This document shows, piece after piece, positions 39,566-51,200 of a DNA stretch of 64,000 bases. Under the pieces are notes generated by a model. The model saw only the letters and a list, made by a program, of their open reading frames with translations. It had not been told where the DNA came from and searched no databases. Made by a program: the position numbers and the translations under genes. The DNA comes from Calliopsis andreniformis. Taxonomy: Eukaryota; Arthropoda; Insecta; Hymenoptera; Andrenidae. Position 1 is the first letter of the stretch; every line of letters begins with the position of its first letter. Location: contig NC_135073.1 in assembly GCF_051401765.1 (NCBI RefSeq), positions 8,618,001-8,682,000 of the forward strand. The letters are read 5' to 3'.

Positions 39566-40005
39566 TTAACATTTCTGACATCTATCGTCAAACGTCCTAT
39601 CAAGCAAATTAGAACATGAGTTAGTTTTAAAGATAACAAATTAAAACATTTTTCTAGTAACCAAATTTGGTCAAAGAAATTAAAATAAGCATAATATTCT
39701 TACAAAGTAAATTACCTATATCAATGGTTAAAATTGCTTTATTAATTTTATTATCAATTATATTAATGTCGACCTAATATTCCAAGAAATTTTATCAAGA
39801 AATGACACCTGAAGAAGCAATGTAAAAACCTAAGGATCCATTTCGTCCAATATCTGCGTGTAACAATTACTAATTTGTGTTAGAGAGAGCACACACTAAA
39901 TAGTAAATAAGCAGTTAAGCTGCGAGAAGCCTATCGGCAGAGAACGAGGCTTATAATATGGCAACCTGTGAGCAGTGTCCGTAGCTTCAAAGTAACATCA
40001 ACACC

Positions 40006-40164
40006 GGCAGGATATTCTATTAATTTGAATCACGAATGGATTTTGTGCTACGATGCGAATACGCGCGACGTCTGTTTAATTGCAGCCCCCGCGCATTTCG
40101 CGTGTCACGGATGCCATCCTTGAATTTAGCATGTAATGACGACGCGCAGGAACACGCGGAGACT
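40006..40164. repeat. Duplicated non-coding element B, copy 2
   Basis: Partner of 38548-38710. GCGACGTCTGTTTAA lies at 40065-40079 and CACGCGGAGA at 40153-40162 (offset 1454). The substitutions are spread evenly rather than at third-codon positions, which argues against an ancient coding exon. Confidence 0.65.
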
Positions 40165-40644
40165 CGGCATATTCGAAAATCTTGTTAAACAATTTCTCCT
40201 CTGCGCGCAAAAGGTAACGCGATAAAAAGCATTCGTTAAATTTCTGCGATATTTTTCGATATGACGCAAATTCAAAATTCTGCGAGCTCGGCACAATTAG
40301 ATTTTCCACTTTCTCTTTATTCCATCTACATTATGGGATCGCAAATTTGCTGAAATTTGAAGAAATTCGAAACGAGTGGATATGAATTTCGTTTATCGCG
40401 ATAAAAGTAATAAGTATGTGTAGGTACGTACAGATAAAATATAGGGATAAACAAATTTGAAAAAAATCAAAGTATTATACGTTGTTTCTTTATTATAAGC
40501 TCAAGACTCACTGAAGAGTTTATAGCCAAGTGCACGTTCCTAAGATCAATTCGTATAGATACTTACTGATAGATAAATTTGGTTTTACTAGAATTAAAAA
40601 AAATAACGATCTAACTCGTTTTATCTAAATACTTTTAAGGCATG

Positions 40645-40859
40645 CACAGTAGAACCTTGATTAACCGAACTTCGAATATTCCAAGTTCTTGTTATTTAAG
40701 AGTGCAAATATTTAATGTAATAATACTGACAGTACAGTAGGATATCGATTAACAATAGTAAAGTGATAGTGCTTTGTTGACGAAAATAAAGCTACCTATC
40801 AGAAGAATGTTTCATGTTTGAATTTCGTGGCATTTCGGATAATCGGGGTTATACTGTGC
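40645..40859. mobile_element. Pogo/Tigger-like MITE, about 215 bp
   Basis: The left end reads GCACAGTAGAACCTTGATTA and on to ACCGAAC. The right end in reverse complement reads GCACAGTATAACCCCGATTA and on to TCCGAAA. CAGTANAACCYCGATTATCCGAA-type termini are characteristic of pogo/Tigger-group Tc1-mariner elements and their deletion derivatives. The internal sequence has no transposase frame, so this is a non-autonomous copy. Confidence 0.65.
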
Positions 40860-43382
40860 CATAATTAAGAATTACAGTATAATTAATTTTTATTTTTTAA
40901 TTTAATCTTCTTTTACTGAATTATATAAACTAAACTAGGAATTCTATAAACATGCTGAATTTACAAAGGTATAAATACTGGAAGTAATGGTACTATTAAC
41001 ATAGCGGAAGTGTTAGCGTTTCCGTCGTACAACTGAAGAGTGCAAATCGGAGGCACTTACGATAAATGTACTTCTTGTGCCATTTTCCATGTTATCGAGT
41101 TTCACGTGACGATGTTTACGAACAGTCATTCTTAGAACGTGCTTGAATGCCGCGGCGGAAATCGTGTCGATTTTACTCGAAGAATGGGTACGGTCTTAAT
41201 TGTTCAAGGTGCAACATATCAATGTCAGTTTCTGTCGCCTGTACTCGTTCTATGTATGTACATATACTCTATCCTGGTCAGTAGAAATCAGGTAAATTAC
41301 TATTCGACAATAAATTTCAAAAATTTATTGAGCAGTGAATCTTCATTCCGCGAAAGTAATCAGCAGTTTTATCCTTTCTTTACGATAATTTCCTAAAGAA
41401 GATGATAGCAAGCTAACTTTTCAAGTTTAGTAATGAAGATATAAAACACTTTTCCTAAAATAAAATTTTATTCAGATATTAATTAACCTATAATATCTCG
41501 AAGTCGTCTTATATAAAATAGAAAAATTTATAATAGTCTGCCTTGACATAACAAACATTAAGTTAGGTCTACCTAATCATGTCATACAAATCCATAAATT
41601 CTAACAAAATTGTGTTAGACTATAATAATCCATATTTAAATAGAAACTTGTTAATTCAATCACAGTTATATTTCTCCCAGTTTGACTAAACATTATGTGA
41701 ATGTATCCACTGTTCCGTAAAAAGTTAATCCTTTCTTGGCGGTTAAGCATGACTAAAAAACGGACCCCAGTTCACTTGGCCCATTCATGGGCTTACCTAC
41801 ACGGAGATAGTCGCGTTTCCAGACGATTTTACGTAACGTCATAACCGTAATGCACAAAGCCTGATTCCATCCAGAAGCGCATCGTCGTCCTAAGAACGTG
41901 GCCCATAAATCCTGCGGGAGGTGAGGCCCACCTGCGGGAGGGTTTATAGCTAATAAACGCAAATACCTGCCGCGCTGTTTATGCGGAATACATAAAATAT
42001 TGATACACATTAACTATCAAAGCGATAGGAACACCGACGACGACCACGAGAACGACGACGACAATGCCGACGAAACGATGTCGCAAGTACCTTACTGAAT
42101 AACGATTTTAATACCCCGTGTGCACGAGGGTTTGTAAACGGTGGTAGAGACGCGTAATCGTGTAGAGCTTCGAGGCAAGGGTTGGATTTAACGACCGACC
42201 AGATTCTACCACCTCGTTCCATTCATTTTAATTTCGAAGTAGGATTTCTATGGTTGCAGAAGACAAATTGCAGTGACAGGAGTATCTCTCGATACGTGAA
42301 AAGTATAGGATTTGCTTCTGTTCATGTTTTTACTCTTTTTTTGCATCTTTCTGGAAACTAGGTTTCTGTGGCCTAGAACCATTTGCAGATAAAGGAATAT
42401 ACGCTGCTAGTGTTCTGAAAAAATTGCTCAAAGTGGAAATGTGAAAACTTACCAGAGAGGTAGGATTACAATGTAAGAAGATATAATTGTTTCTTTTGAA
42501 TTTTTAGTAATATATACTGTATTATATAGGGAAAAGTTCCACAATGCCTATTGCAGTGCACATCACATTAACATAACAGATATATTAGTAGACTATGTCA
42601 TCACATCTGTAACTCAATTTAATCTATAACAGTGGTCTGTACTTACGTGTAGTTAGCGTCGACGTGAGATGCATTTTATAGTTGCGTGTTTCAACGTTGT
42701 TCTACGCGGAACACATTTTTAGTCACGTTTTATTCTTTCACAGACTTGTTTCTACGATTCTTAACAGCTTGTAAAGAACAGGTTGCAATCTAATATGTAC
42801 ACATTTTTCATAAATGATACTGTACTGAAAATCGTGTACCTTGTCATAGCACGAAACACAAAATTATGACTCACAGGAGCAACTATGTACGCTGTTAAGG
42901 AGTAATTGATTTACCAAACGAAAACGAAAGAACTTTTGGTCAAATTCATAACTGACTAGTCATATTAAACTTCTAAATAATACAAAAGTTTAATTTAAAT
43001 AATTGTTACAATTTAATGTCACTAATTTGATCAATATCGTAAAAACCAAATGACAAGAATGAGTAACACCAAACGAGTCAACACTATTCTCCTTGATACT
43101 TTGATACTAGGACGAAAATAATTCTTGGTAACAATATTTGAATAAGTTCGTAATAATAATATGTTATACAAATCAGTTACAAAAATGTAATAATAATACT
43201 TAGGCATGTTGATAATATTCCCCTACTTTGTACTATTCTTGCATCAGGTACGTACATGGATTTATTGAAGGTACCCAAGTAACTACTCTATCAAAAAAGA
43301 AACGTAATACATTATTATATTTTTTACCAGTTTTTATCATCACCAGAAGGGTGGTGCCTGTAGCTACAAACCCCCTCAGTTG
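40860..43382. other. Non-coding with island at 41.7-42.2 kb
   Basis: A GC-balanced island at about 41730-42240 contains a direct repeat of CCTGCGGGAGG (near 41911 and 41932) and Hox/Caudal-like words (GTTTATAG, CCATAAATCC). The rest is AT-rich. No exon was found. Confidence 0.4.
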
Positions 43383-43610
43383 TCCTCTGGTACCCTTCTG
43401 ATCACTCTCTAGTCACCCTCTAGCCTTTCTCTGGTCTTCCTCTAGTCTTCTTTTGGTCTTCCTCTGGTTTTCCTCTAATCTTCTTTTAGGTTTCCTCTAA
43501 TCTTCCTCTAGTACCCTTCTAGTCTTCCTCTAGACTTCCTCTGCTCTTTCTCTGTTCTTCCTCTGCTCTTCCTCTACCCTTCTTCTAGTTTTCTTCTAGT
43601 CTTCCTCTAG
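43383..43610. repeat. Strict 11-bp minisatellite, about 20.7 copies
   Basis: The consensus unit is TCCTCTAGTCT. Twenty complete units and an 8-bp partial fit an 11-bp register with no insertion or deletion, although individual units differ by 1-4 substitutions (for example TCCTCTGGTAC, TCTTTTGGTCT, TTCTCTGTTCT). The plus strand is strongly pyrimidine-rich. The tract ends sharply at CTCTGAAGC. Confidence 0.85.
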
Positions 43611-46116
43611 CTCTGAAGCTGTAATTCGATATACTTCTATTCGGTCAAAATTCAAAGTCAATTTTCTCTAAACGAAACGTGATATTAGACATTTTTATTT
43701 TACATTTTCGTCTAATTTTCTCGTTTAAAATCGTCCCATTTCCTCTTGTACCACCAGTTCTGAGTAACCCTGTATAACAAGCTGCGCAACCAGTGAAGGG
43801 TATAGAGGACAAGTAGAGAAGGCTGAATCTTACGAGAATCAAGGAGAAAAGTGTACAAACCTCGATGATTTCTTGGTGAACCCAAGCCCTGTCTTGGCCA
43901 CGTCCGTTCTTTTCGCGGTTTCGCTTCGGGAATGGCTTTCGCGTCTCCCCGAAATGATCTCTCTCTCTTCGCGACGCTCGTACGCATTCGTCTAAACGCG
44001 TGCTCGCGGCAGTGGCTCTGAAATACATTAACGTGGTCTTTGAGAGCCTCGCGGTTTCCGCGGATTTTCGCGATTTCACAAAATTAAAATTCAACGCGAG
44101 ACGACTTGCCTCGTTCTCGATTCGGCTCTGTCTCCCACGATCGGTAAATCGAAACTGTGGTCGATGAATCGTGGGTCAAACTCGCCTCGCAAAACTTCAA
44201 ATGAAAAAGAAATTTTAGTGATGAATAACGAACTCTGGATTGAATAATTTATATTGTGTGTAATTGAATGACTGATTTTCTACCCTACTAATTATGGAAA
44301 GATAGATGTAGTAATCACAGAAGGGTAGGATTGATCAATTTTCGTAATTTTAATTATAGCATTATCAGAGAGTGAGCAGTAATGATGAATAATGTTTATA
44401 CTCTATAATTATGAGTTTTCAACTATGTATCGTGTAATTTGAAATGTTTAAATAGAGAGTTGTTTTAGTTTTTCTTTCATTTTATAATTATTTTGCTCGT
44501 CTGATTACTATTGGATATCATTACCAACTTATTGGTTGATTTATAGAAAACGTAATTATTTTATAATTAATGATTAATAAATGATTGATGGTAATGACCA
44601 CGTTGGTATTATTTTTATTATTAATTAATCGTAATTATTGTCTATTTAATAGTCATAATCATTAATTATTTGCCTGATAGCGTGGTTATTGTAATTATTA
44701 TTATTCTATTAATAATTGTTGCAATAATACAAGGTCCAAACATATTTTTGTAGTACTAAAGAATAAAAGACTAAATTCTATAATATTTTTGTACAGTTTA
44801 AAATACGCAGTTTTTCCTCTTAATTATTCTGAAATGAATGATAAAGAATTATTTCTTTTAGCTATTATTCAAATAAATATTTGCTTGATGTGCTCATTTA
44901 TTATTGGTTCGGTGATAAATCAAACATGATCGTATGAATTTGGGATAATATAAAAGCGATTATGATGCCACGATTGCCAAATAGGCGTCGATATTTTCTC
45001 TGTAATACAGACCTACTATCGGATGTCAGTTTATACACGTTATAATAATGAACCCGTACGATTGTTATCAAGCTTTTACAAAATAAAATTAATATGGGAC
45101 ATCATTATTACTAACATGGAATATTATGATACCATAATGTCAATAAAAGAATCAAAAAGTATATTAAAATTTTATTTTAAATAAATAAATTTTGTATATC
45201 ACAAAAATACTCCAAAAATCTTTAAAATGCTTCGATACGTTTACATTTATCAACTTTTTGCAAAAGTTTCATTTACTTTAATAGAAACGAGTAAAATCTA
45301 AAGTGGTCAAAACTGTACATAAGTACATTCCTTAATTTTCTCCAATAAATTGAGAGAAACTAATTAAAATTGATCTGATATCATTTAAAAATGCAAGAAA
45401 TCAATATAATAGTTCAGCATAAATGTTAAAATAATTAACTAGCTAATAAAAATGAATCATTCTTTCAACAAGATATGCAAACATATTACATACTTGTTTT
45501 AAAGCATAAAATTTATGCAACATTTTAGCTCCAATATATCACCATAATCTGGTGCAGAAAAAGACAAATTCTCTTACATTGCGCTGATAGAATGTTGCGG
45601 CACATTTAATCCACCGCCACATCATAGAACAAGCATTTAAAACATATTTTCGAGTACGATCTAATCGAAACTCCTATCATTGCGCTCAAATCACATTAGC
45701 GTGACACGTGATAGAATTTAGGTGAACGGAAAATGTTTTTTTGTCACGTAACAATCACGACATTAGTTACGCCGTGTTAGACTCCTTGAACGTAGAGAAT
45801 AGATAAGACTATCGCCATGGTACATAATGGTTATTACAGTGTATTGTCATTACGTGGCTTCACAGAATTTATCGCTATCCGATTACGAAAATTCCTATTC
45901 TTCTCGTAATACGATACTTGAAAATAAGAAACAAACACAGAGCTCAATATTGATTTCATTTACAAGATACATACACAAGTGATGTTTCGTAATCAGAAAC
46001 TACTCGACTGATAATTACTGCGTGGCAAGTACGTGTCACTTTGAAAGACTATAATTAGTACGAGTGTTCGCTCATTTTTTTCAATGATAAAAAGGGACAT
46101 GCAAAATCACCCTTAC
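43611..46116. other. Non-coding, GC island then AT-rich sequence
   Basis: A GC-richer block at 43650-44190 is followed by AT-rich DNA. At about 44510-44730 an imperfect inverted repeat has arms around GTAATGACCACG and CGTGGTTATTGT, surrounded by TAATTA-rich sequence. No exon continuing the TIAR reading frame was found despite searching both halves of RRM1 and the RRM2 signatures. Confidence 0.45.
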
Positions 46117-46213
46117 CTCTCTGATGACCTTACAACCCCTGATGTCGCCGATTTGCGAGAAGAGGACACGTAGCAAATCTTCTGAGACACTTTGATCTAA
46201 ATTTCCGACGTAC
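46117..46213 (-). CDS. Rox8: TIAR exon 2 (first half of RRM1)
   Basis: 97 nt, one completing base plus 32 codons, between acceptor TTCGTAG and donor GTAAGGG. It encodes YVGNLDQSVSEDLL and on to VIRE, covering beta-1, helix 1 and beta-2 of RRM1. The next exon should encode the RNP1 half (typically an AFVEF-like motif). None was seen to the left. Confidence 0.85.
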
Positions 46214-47952
46214 CTACGAACACGATTAAAAATTGAACTAGTAACATGTCAGTACACTCGAACATAAAATAATGGTACCTGACATCAAATTAGGAAACTA
46301 TAATTACCGAGCATACATATTGCCAATTTTGAAATTTTAAGCACGTAACTTTGTTGGAGTCATATTTGAGGCGTGAGTGTTTTGACAAACTTATATTACT
46401 ATGCAAAATACGAAACTTCTTTAAGGCTGCAATTATGTACCCAATATTACAAAAACCACTGAATTTTTCATGAATAAAATTACCAAACTTTTGTTAATTT
46501 TTGAGTAATTTTAATATCCTACGTACGTGATTACTTTACAACAGTTTGAGATATTTTTTGGTATAACAAGTATATTATCTTTTCTAAATTTTGTATTATT
46601 TGTATATTTATAATTACTTTCCTCAGAACACAAAACCCTGAGAATAAAAATCGAATGCATTATAAGCAAATATGGGTATTATAATATGTCTAACTCTAAA
46701 ACAATTAGTACCTATAGAATAATATTGTCTATCCTTGACTATCATTTTCCCCTTAAAATTTATTCAAACTAGATCATCCTTGTACTTAGTCCCTAATACT
46801 GTTCAGGAGTATATTTGTTGCTAAATTCTCCCCAACTTACGATGTCTCTCATGCACAAATACAATTATATGTAGAGCACGTTAAAAGATACCCAAAGGGG
46901 AAGCGATTTGGAAGAACATTGTTATCAGTGTCAGCGCGTTATTTTAGCGAACCCTGGCCACGTTAAGACGACCATAAACGCTTGCCGCGGCCAAAAGTGG
47001 AAGATTAATTTCAAATTCGAATTTGATCGCCAAATCTTGATAAAGAAAATCACCAGGCGGGGGTCTGTGATTCCAGAAAATAGCGCGAGATGGATGTATG
47101 CCAAAAGCGCCAGTGTGTCCAACTGGACAGTTGGAGACGGTGGCAGGCAAAAATCCAAATTTCCAAAATGCATAAGTTGTGATTAATACCATTGTTCAGA
47201 GACTCCAACCAGTTTCGCAAAAGTCGACTCGTTATTCGCGAATGCGGCAAACTCTTGGTAAGGAGTGGCACGATGAAACTATTGTTACTCTATTAATATT
47301 CTAGAATGAGTGGAGCTAGAATAAAGGCAGTAGTAAATGTCATTGGCACTAGAGATGAAGTTGCTCTTGATTCACTTCGAACGATATTGCGTCTGAAATT
47401 TATGACTGTTGAAATTGAAGTAGTTTCAAAAAGCACTGAGGGGTCAATGAAACTAGATTTCGAAGTGCCCTATGGGAATTATAAAACTATTGAAATATTC
47501 ATTTCCAAGATTTTGGGTGCTTTTTATGTTATCAATTGTTTAGATGATAAGTGGAAGGCATCTCTTTAGACACATTAGAAGTAAACTAATATTCTAAAAC
47601 TTTATACTCACACTATTTGTTAACTAAGAAACTAACATCTATTTTTCACATTAATTGTATACAAACTACAAGGCTAAAAAATTATATCGCTGTGTTGAAG
47701 ATGTTTGTATTCACTGTATTAACATCAGTGACACGTGTTAGTTTCACTTAAGCTTGAACTCCCTGTATCTATCCTAAAATGTAAACATTTAAATCAAGAT
47801 GTGTTTTGTAATAAACACAACCATATTAATATTCCAATGAGTGTTACAAGTTCAGTTTGTTAAGAGGACCCATATTTTGGCAAATGTCTGCTTTTTACAA
47901 ATTACAAACATTTATGCACTCACAGAATTTTTGATGTTATCGTGTCCGTCAT
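46117..47952 (-). CDS. Rox8: TIA-1/TIAR (Rox8) homologue, first two coding exons
   Basis: Exon 47924-47952 encodes MTDTITSKI and ends in phase 2 before GTGAGT. Exon 46213-46117 starts with the completing G and reads LYVGNLDQSVSEDLL, then VLFSQIGDIRGCKVIRE, before donor GTAAGG. LYVGNL is the RNP2 motif and the stretch through FSQIG..CK.I.E is the first half of RRM1 in TIA-1/TIAR proteins, which start only a few residues earlier, as here. Family members bind U-rich RNA, regulate splicing in the nucleus and nucleate stress granules. The remaining RRMs and the Gln-rich tail should lie further left but are not in the window, so intron 2 is either very long or the locus is incomplete. Intron 1 hosts a nested antisense gene. 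Confidence 0.85.
46900..47305 (+). promoter_or_regulatory. Upstream region of the nested small gene
   Basis: GC-richer than the rest of TIAR intron 1 and immediately upstream of the small ORF. A possible 5' leader intron runs from the donor GTAAGG near 47258 to the acceptor TATTCTAG at 47304, just before the ATG. It is only about 48 nt, so this is tentative. Frames open here on both strands do not look like protein. Confidence 0.35.
47306..47569 (+). CDS. Small 87-residue protein, possibly Pcc1/LAGE3-like
   Basis: ATG to TAG, single exon, followed by AATAAA at 47810-47815. The predicted protein has a beta-alpha-beta-beta-alpha layout: KAVVNVIG strand, RDEVALDSLRTILRL helix, TVEIEVV strand, MKLDFEV strand, then a C-terminal helix through KTIEIFISKILGAFYVI. 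That order and the size (about 80-90 residues) match the Pcc1/LAGE3 subunit of the KEOPS tRNA-modification complex, but I see no diagnostic residue, so the identity is a guess. The gene lies entirely inside intron 1 of the TIAR homologue on the opposite strand. Confidence 0.65.
   Translation: MSGARIKAVVNVIGTRDEVALDSLRTILRLKFMTVEIEVVSKSTEGSMKLDFEVPYGNYKTIEIFISKILGAFYVINCLDDKWKASL
47810..47815 (+). terminator. Polyadenylation signal AATAAA of the small gene
   Basis: A canonical AATAAA lies 241 bp after the stop codon at 47569. The transcript would end near 47830, before it reaches TIAR exon 1 at 47924. Confidence 0.5.
47924..47952 (-). CDS. Rox8: TIAR exon 1 (start codon)
   Basis: Nine codons plus two bases from ATG, then donor GTGAGTGC. 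The phase-2 end matches the single G that opens exon 2, creating the Leu of LYVGNL. The ATG sits in ATCATCATGACG, downstream of a GC-richer promoter-like stretch at 47950-48180. Confidence 0.82.
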
Positions 47953-48200
47953 GATGATAACTATTTCACACCACAACGAACTATCGACCGATACGACACT
48001 AGCACTGCCGCGCGTTACATAATTTTTATTTAAATATACGTTTGTGGACGGTAGCTAGAGCACGGTGGGCTTGAAGTGCATAATATATCGGTAGAAGGAA
48101 ATAAGAGCGAGTGGGGAGAGAATTGCAAGCTCTTAGCGCTTGCGTCGGTCTAAAGTAGTCATCTAGAACACTTTCAACAATTGTCAGTAATGGGACCGCC
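47953..48200 (-). promoter_or_regulatory. Rox8: Probable promoter and leader of the TIAR gene
   Basis: The region directly upstream of the TIAR ATG is GC-richer than the surroundings and CpG-containing (GCGCGG, GTCGGTCTAA words), with a TATATTTAAAT stretch at about 48035-48045 on the minus strand. The exact start site cannot be told. Confidence 0.4.
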
Positions 48201-51200
48201 GCATTTTGATTTGTCCGTGAATCTAAATAAATTCTCTACTTATAGTAGTATAATGAGAAATGTAGACGAAAATTTTCCTGAATTCATTATATGCACTGAC
48301 TTAAACAGTAAATATTTAATATTATAATCGTATGCAAATTATTCGACTGAAGTTATAAGAAGTCAAACTAATGTTCATTTATAAGTGAGGTGTGTGTGTG
48401 TTATAAACAGATATTGTAGTATTTGAAATTTACAATTTTGGTTTTAATTAACAAATCAGTAGAGTCTTAGAGGCTTTTTTTCGGTAGTTATACTTTTGAG
48501 CTATCTCATCTGAAGAGTGACTCATAAGATTTCATTAGAATTTATTGTATGTAGATTATCTTTGAGCTTGACCTTACCTCATTGTAGTTTCAATTGAATT
48601 TCAACGAATTAAACTTCAATTGAATTTTAATAATAATTTCTTAATATTAAATGTAATCTTTGATTTTTCCATAGAACATTATCAAATATCTAAAAAAAAG
48701 GCGAATAAAAATATTTCTTCACTTCTGCAAATCACGAAGGTACTCTTCAAATTAAAATAGATTTTCCATCCCAATTAGTAAAATATTATTTTCCAATGAA
48801 TTCAGCGTTGTCTCTTGAATTCTATGGTTTTCTATATTCGATATTTTGCCAAATCCAAAAAACTTAAAATTCTGCATACATTTCAAATATGTCAGTGTCG
48901 AAGAACCTATATTTATTTTAGAGCCACCCCAATATCCTGTAAAAAAGCAGAAGCAAAGTATATGCAGATGATGAAGTTTCCAACATAAGCAGAGCGCTAT
49001 ATATACTTCGCAAGTAGATACCGTAAACGTCGTAAAGATTTTCCAAGGTGTAAATCACTCTCATTGAGCCTAGTTGTAAAATCTTGCCCGTACTTGACTT
49101 TATACTACGTCAGACGTAAATGTCTCTTACCATGGTTGTTCCTGAAAAACCATATCCAGCGTTATATTGAACACTTTATTAACTTTGTATAGAATATTGT
49201 CATAGATGAAATATAACGTCTACAAGTTTGGGTAAATTGGGTAAATTAGTTATATATTTTTTCTTAAATAGGAAATACTTTTTTTTAAATTATTTGCTTG
49301 TCTATGCTTCGTGTAATTAGTTTAATTTATAAGCTATATTTTGATATTCTGTGCTTGATAAGAATATTAAAGGTTTTAGTATTAACGTACTAGTGTACCT
49401 CTATTGATATATTTGCTATTAAATTTCATAAAAATTGTTACATTTGATCGAAGCTATTTCGACGACTGACTGAATTATTTTACCAGTTTATTTTAGCAAT
49501 TACCAGCAACACAAACAAAGAATTCGATATCCTCTCGTATTTAATATCGAGGGAAAATTGATTAAAATTTGTTCATCCTCCACCAAACAAAATATTATTA
49601 AAAATACGAACAAAAGGAAACATAACCAGATTTATTTCACTGGAATATTCGATCTTCCAACTAACACAAGACATCTCCTTAACAAAGATTCTTTACTTTC
49701 TAAACTCTGTAAGCAATAATCGTAAACTTCAATAAAAATTCAATAAAACATTAATTTCATCAACGTCAAGTAGTCCCAGAACGCACAGTTTAAATTTCAT
49801 TCTAAATATTTAATTAATTCTTAAATGACGAACAATCCCGATCCCAATTTCGTCTCATTTCAACTTTCCTCTGATCATTCCTAATTACTCACCATTTAAA
49901 ACTCCCTCAAACCGTCATTACAATCTACAATCTCACCGCAAAAACAGACACGAGCAAATATAGAATCGTAACATCTCGTGCGAGCAGGTCAGAGCTCCAA
50001 GGAAAGGTACCAATTATCCGACATAAATACCAATGGTTAGGCCACGCAGAGACGTTTCACGTGATGCCGGGTAGGGAAATTCTGTTGACGGGATTCCAGA
50101 GGCGAGAAGAGGAAACATATTTCAGGGGTGGCTCGAGTTGGACAGACAGGGGACATAAAACACGAGTCGATCAACGGCGTCAGGTCGCCTAAGGGACCGG
50201 GTACAGGTTGCACAGCCCGTGAATGTAGTTGCATGCGCGAAAGGCATTGCCTGCGTCTTTCAGGACTTCCCTTCCGAGGAGCCACACGAAGTATCGCGAA
50301 AAACTTAGTTTTGCCAGGACGATAAATCATCTTGAAATTCGCCCAGGCTGACAGGCATGTAGTTTTACGAGAGCCTGCACGCAAAATGCAAAGCAGCCCC
50401 GCGCAGCCCGTGGGCTTGCACCGCAATTAATTAGCGTTTCGTGATACCCGTGCATGTGCCGAAGCATTCTTTTTTTGTGTCAGCTAACTAAAAACTGCTC
50501 GCACGATAAGCTAACGCCATTCGATGATCCCTCCTCGTATGGGGCGCACCGACCTGTTCCGAGGGACACGTAAGATCCTGCAGGCGATTAGGGGAACTGT
50601 GTCGGAATTTTTCCGCGACCAGGGGAACGATAAGAGTCGAAGGAGCTTTTTTCGTTTGCCGCATGAAACGATCCAAGGAATGAGCGATGGTAGCGTTGAT
50701 TTTGCATCTGTGCTCGCTGGAATGTCAAGTGTGACGGGTTTAGTAGTTTAAGATGTTGAAGAGGAAATGTGGTAGATAAAGTTTATTGGTTTTAATTGCT
50801 AGACTGCCATTTCTTGCATGTAGAGGATATGCAATGAGTTAATTACAATGTTGGAGATAGTATTCTGAGAAGTGCATGAAAGTGGGTCTGTTGAAACAAT
50901 TTAGATAGAATAGTTGCTTTCTCTTGTAGCAACAACTTTCCAATTACTTAAATTTAGTTGTATTTAAAATAGAATATGTATCTTCCTTAATTTGAACAGT
51001 AAAATCTGGTTTAATCATGTCACCAGTAGTCATCATTTTGGAGGATTGGAAAGAGTAGATTTAGTACTTTCTTTTTATTAAAATGAGGTTTTTTAACTAA
51101 TGAGACAGATCAATAAAGAGAGAGGCGATGAAGGGAAAAGACTAAGGAAATAAAAAATACTATTAAGTAGAAGAATATTATATTTTATTAATATGCTTGC

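Noticed and set aside
19427..40164. Idea that element pairs A and B are one family or parts of a 1.4-kb tandem array
   Set aside because: A and B share no words beyond chance, the offsets differ (1420 versus 1458 bp), and the sequence between the copies is not repeated.
43645..44094. 149-codon minus-strand frame
   Set aside because: It was tested as the missing part of TIAR but has no RRM signature, and no acceptor or donor fits.
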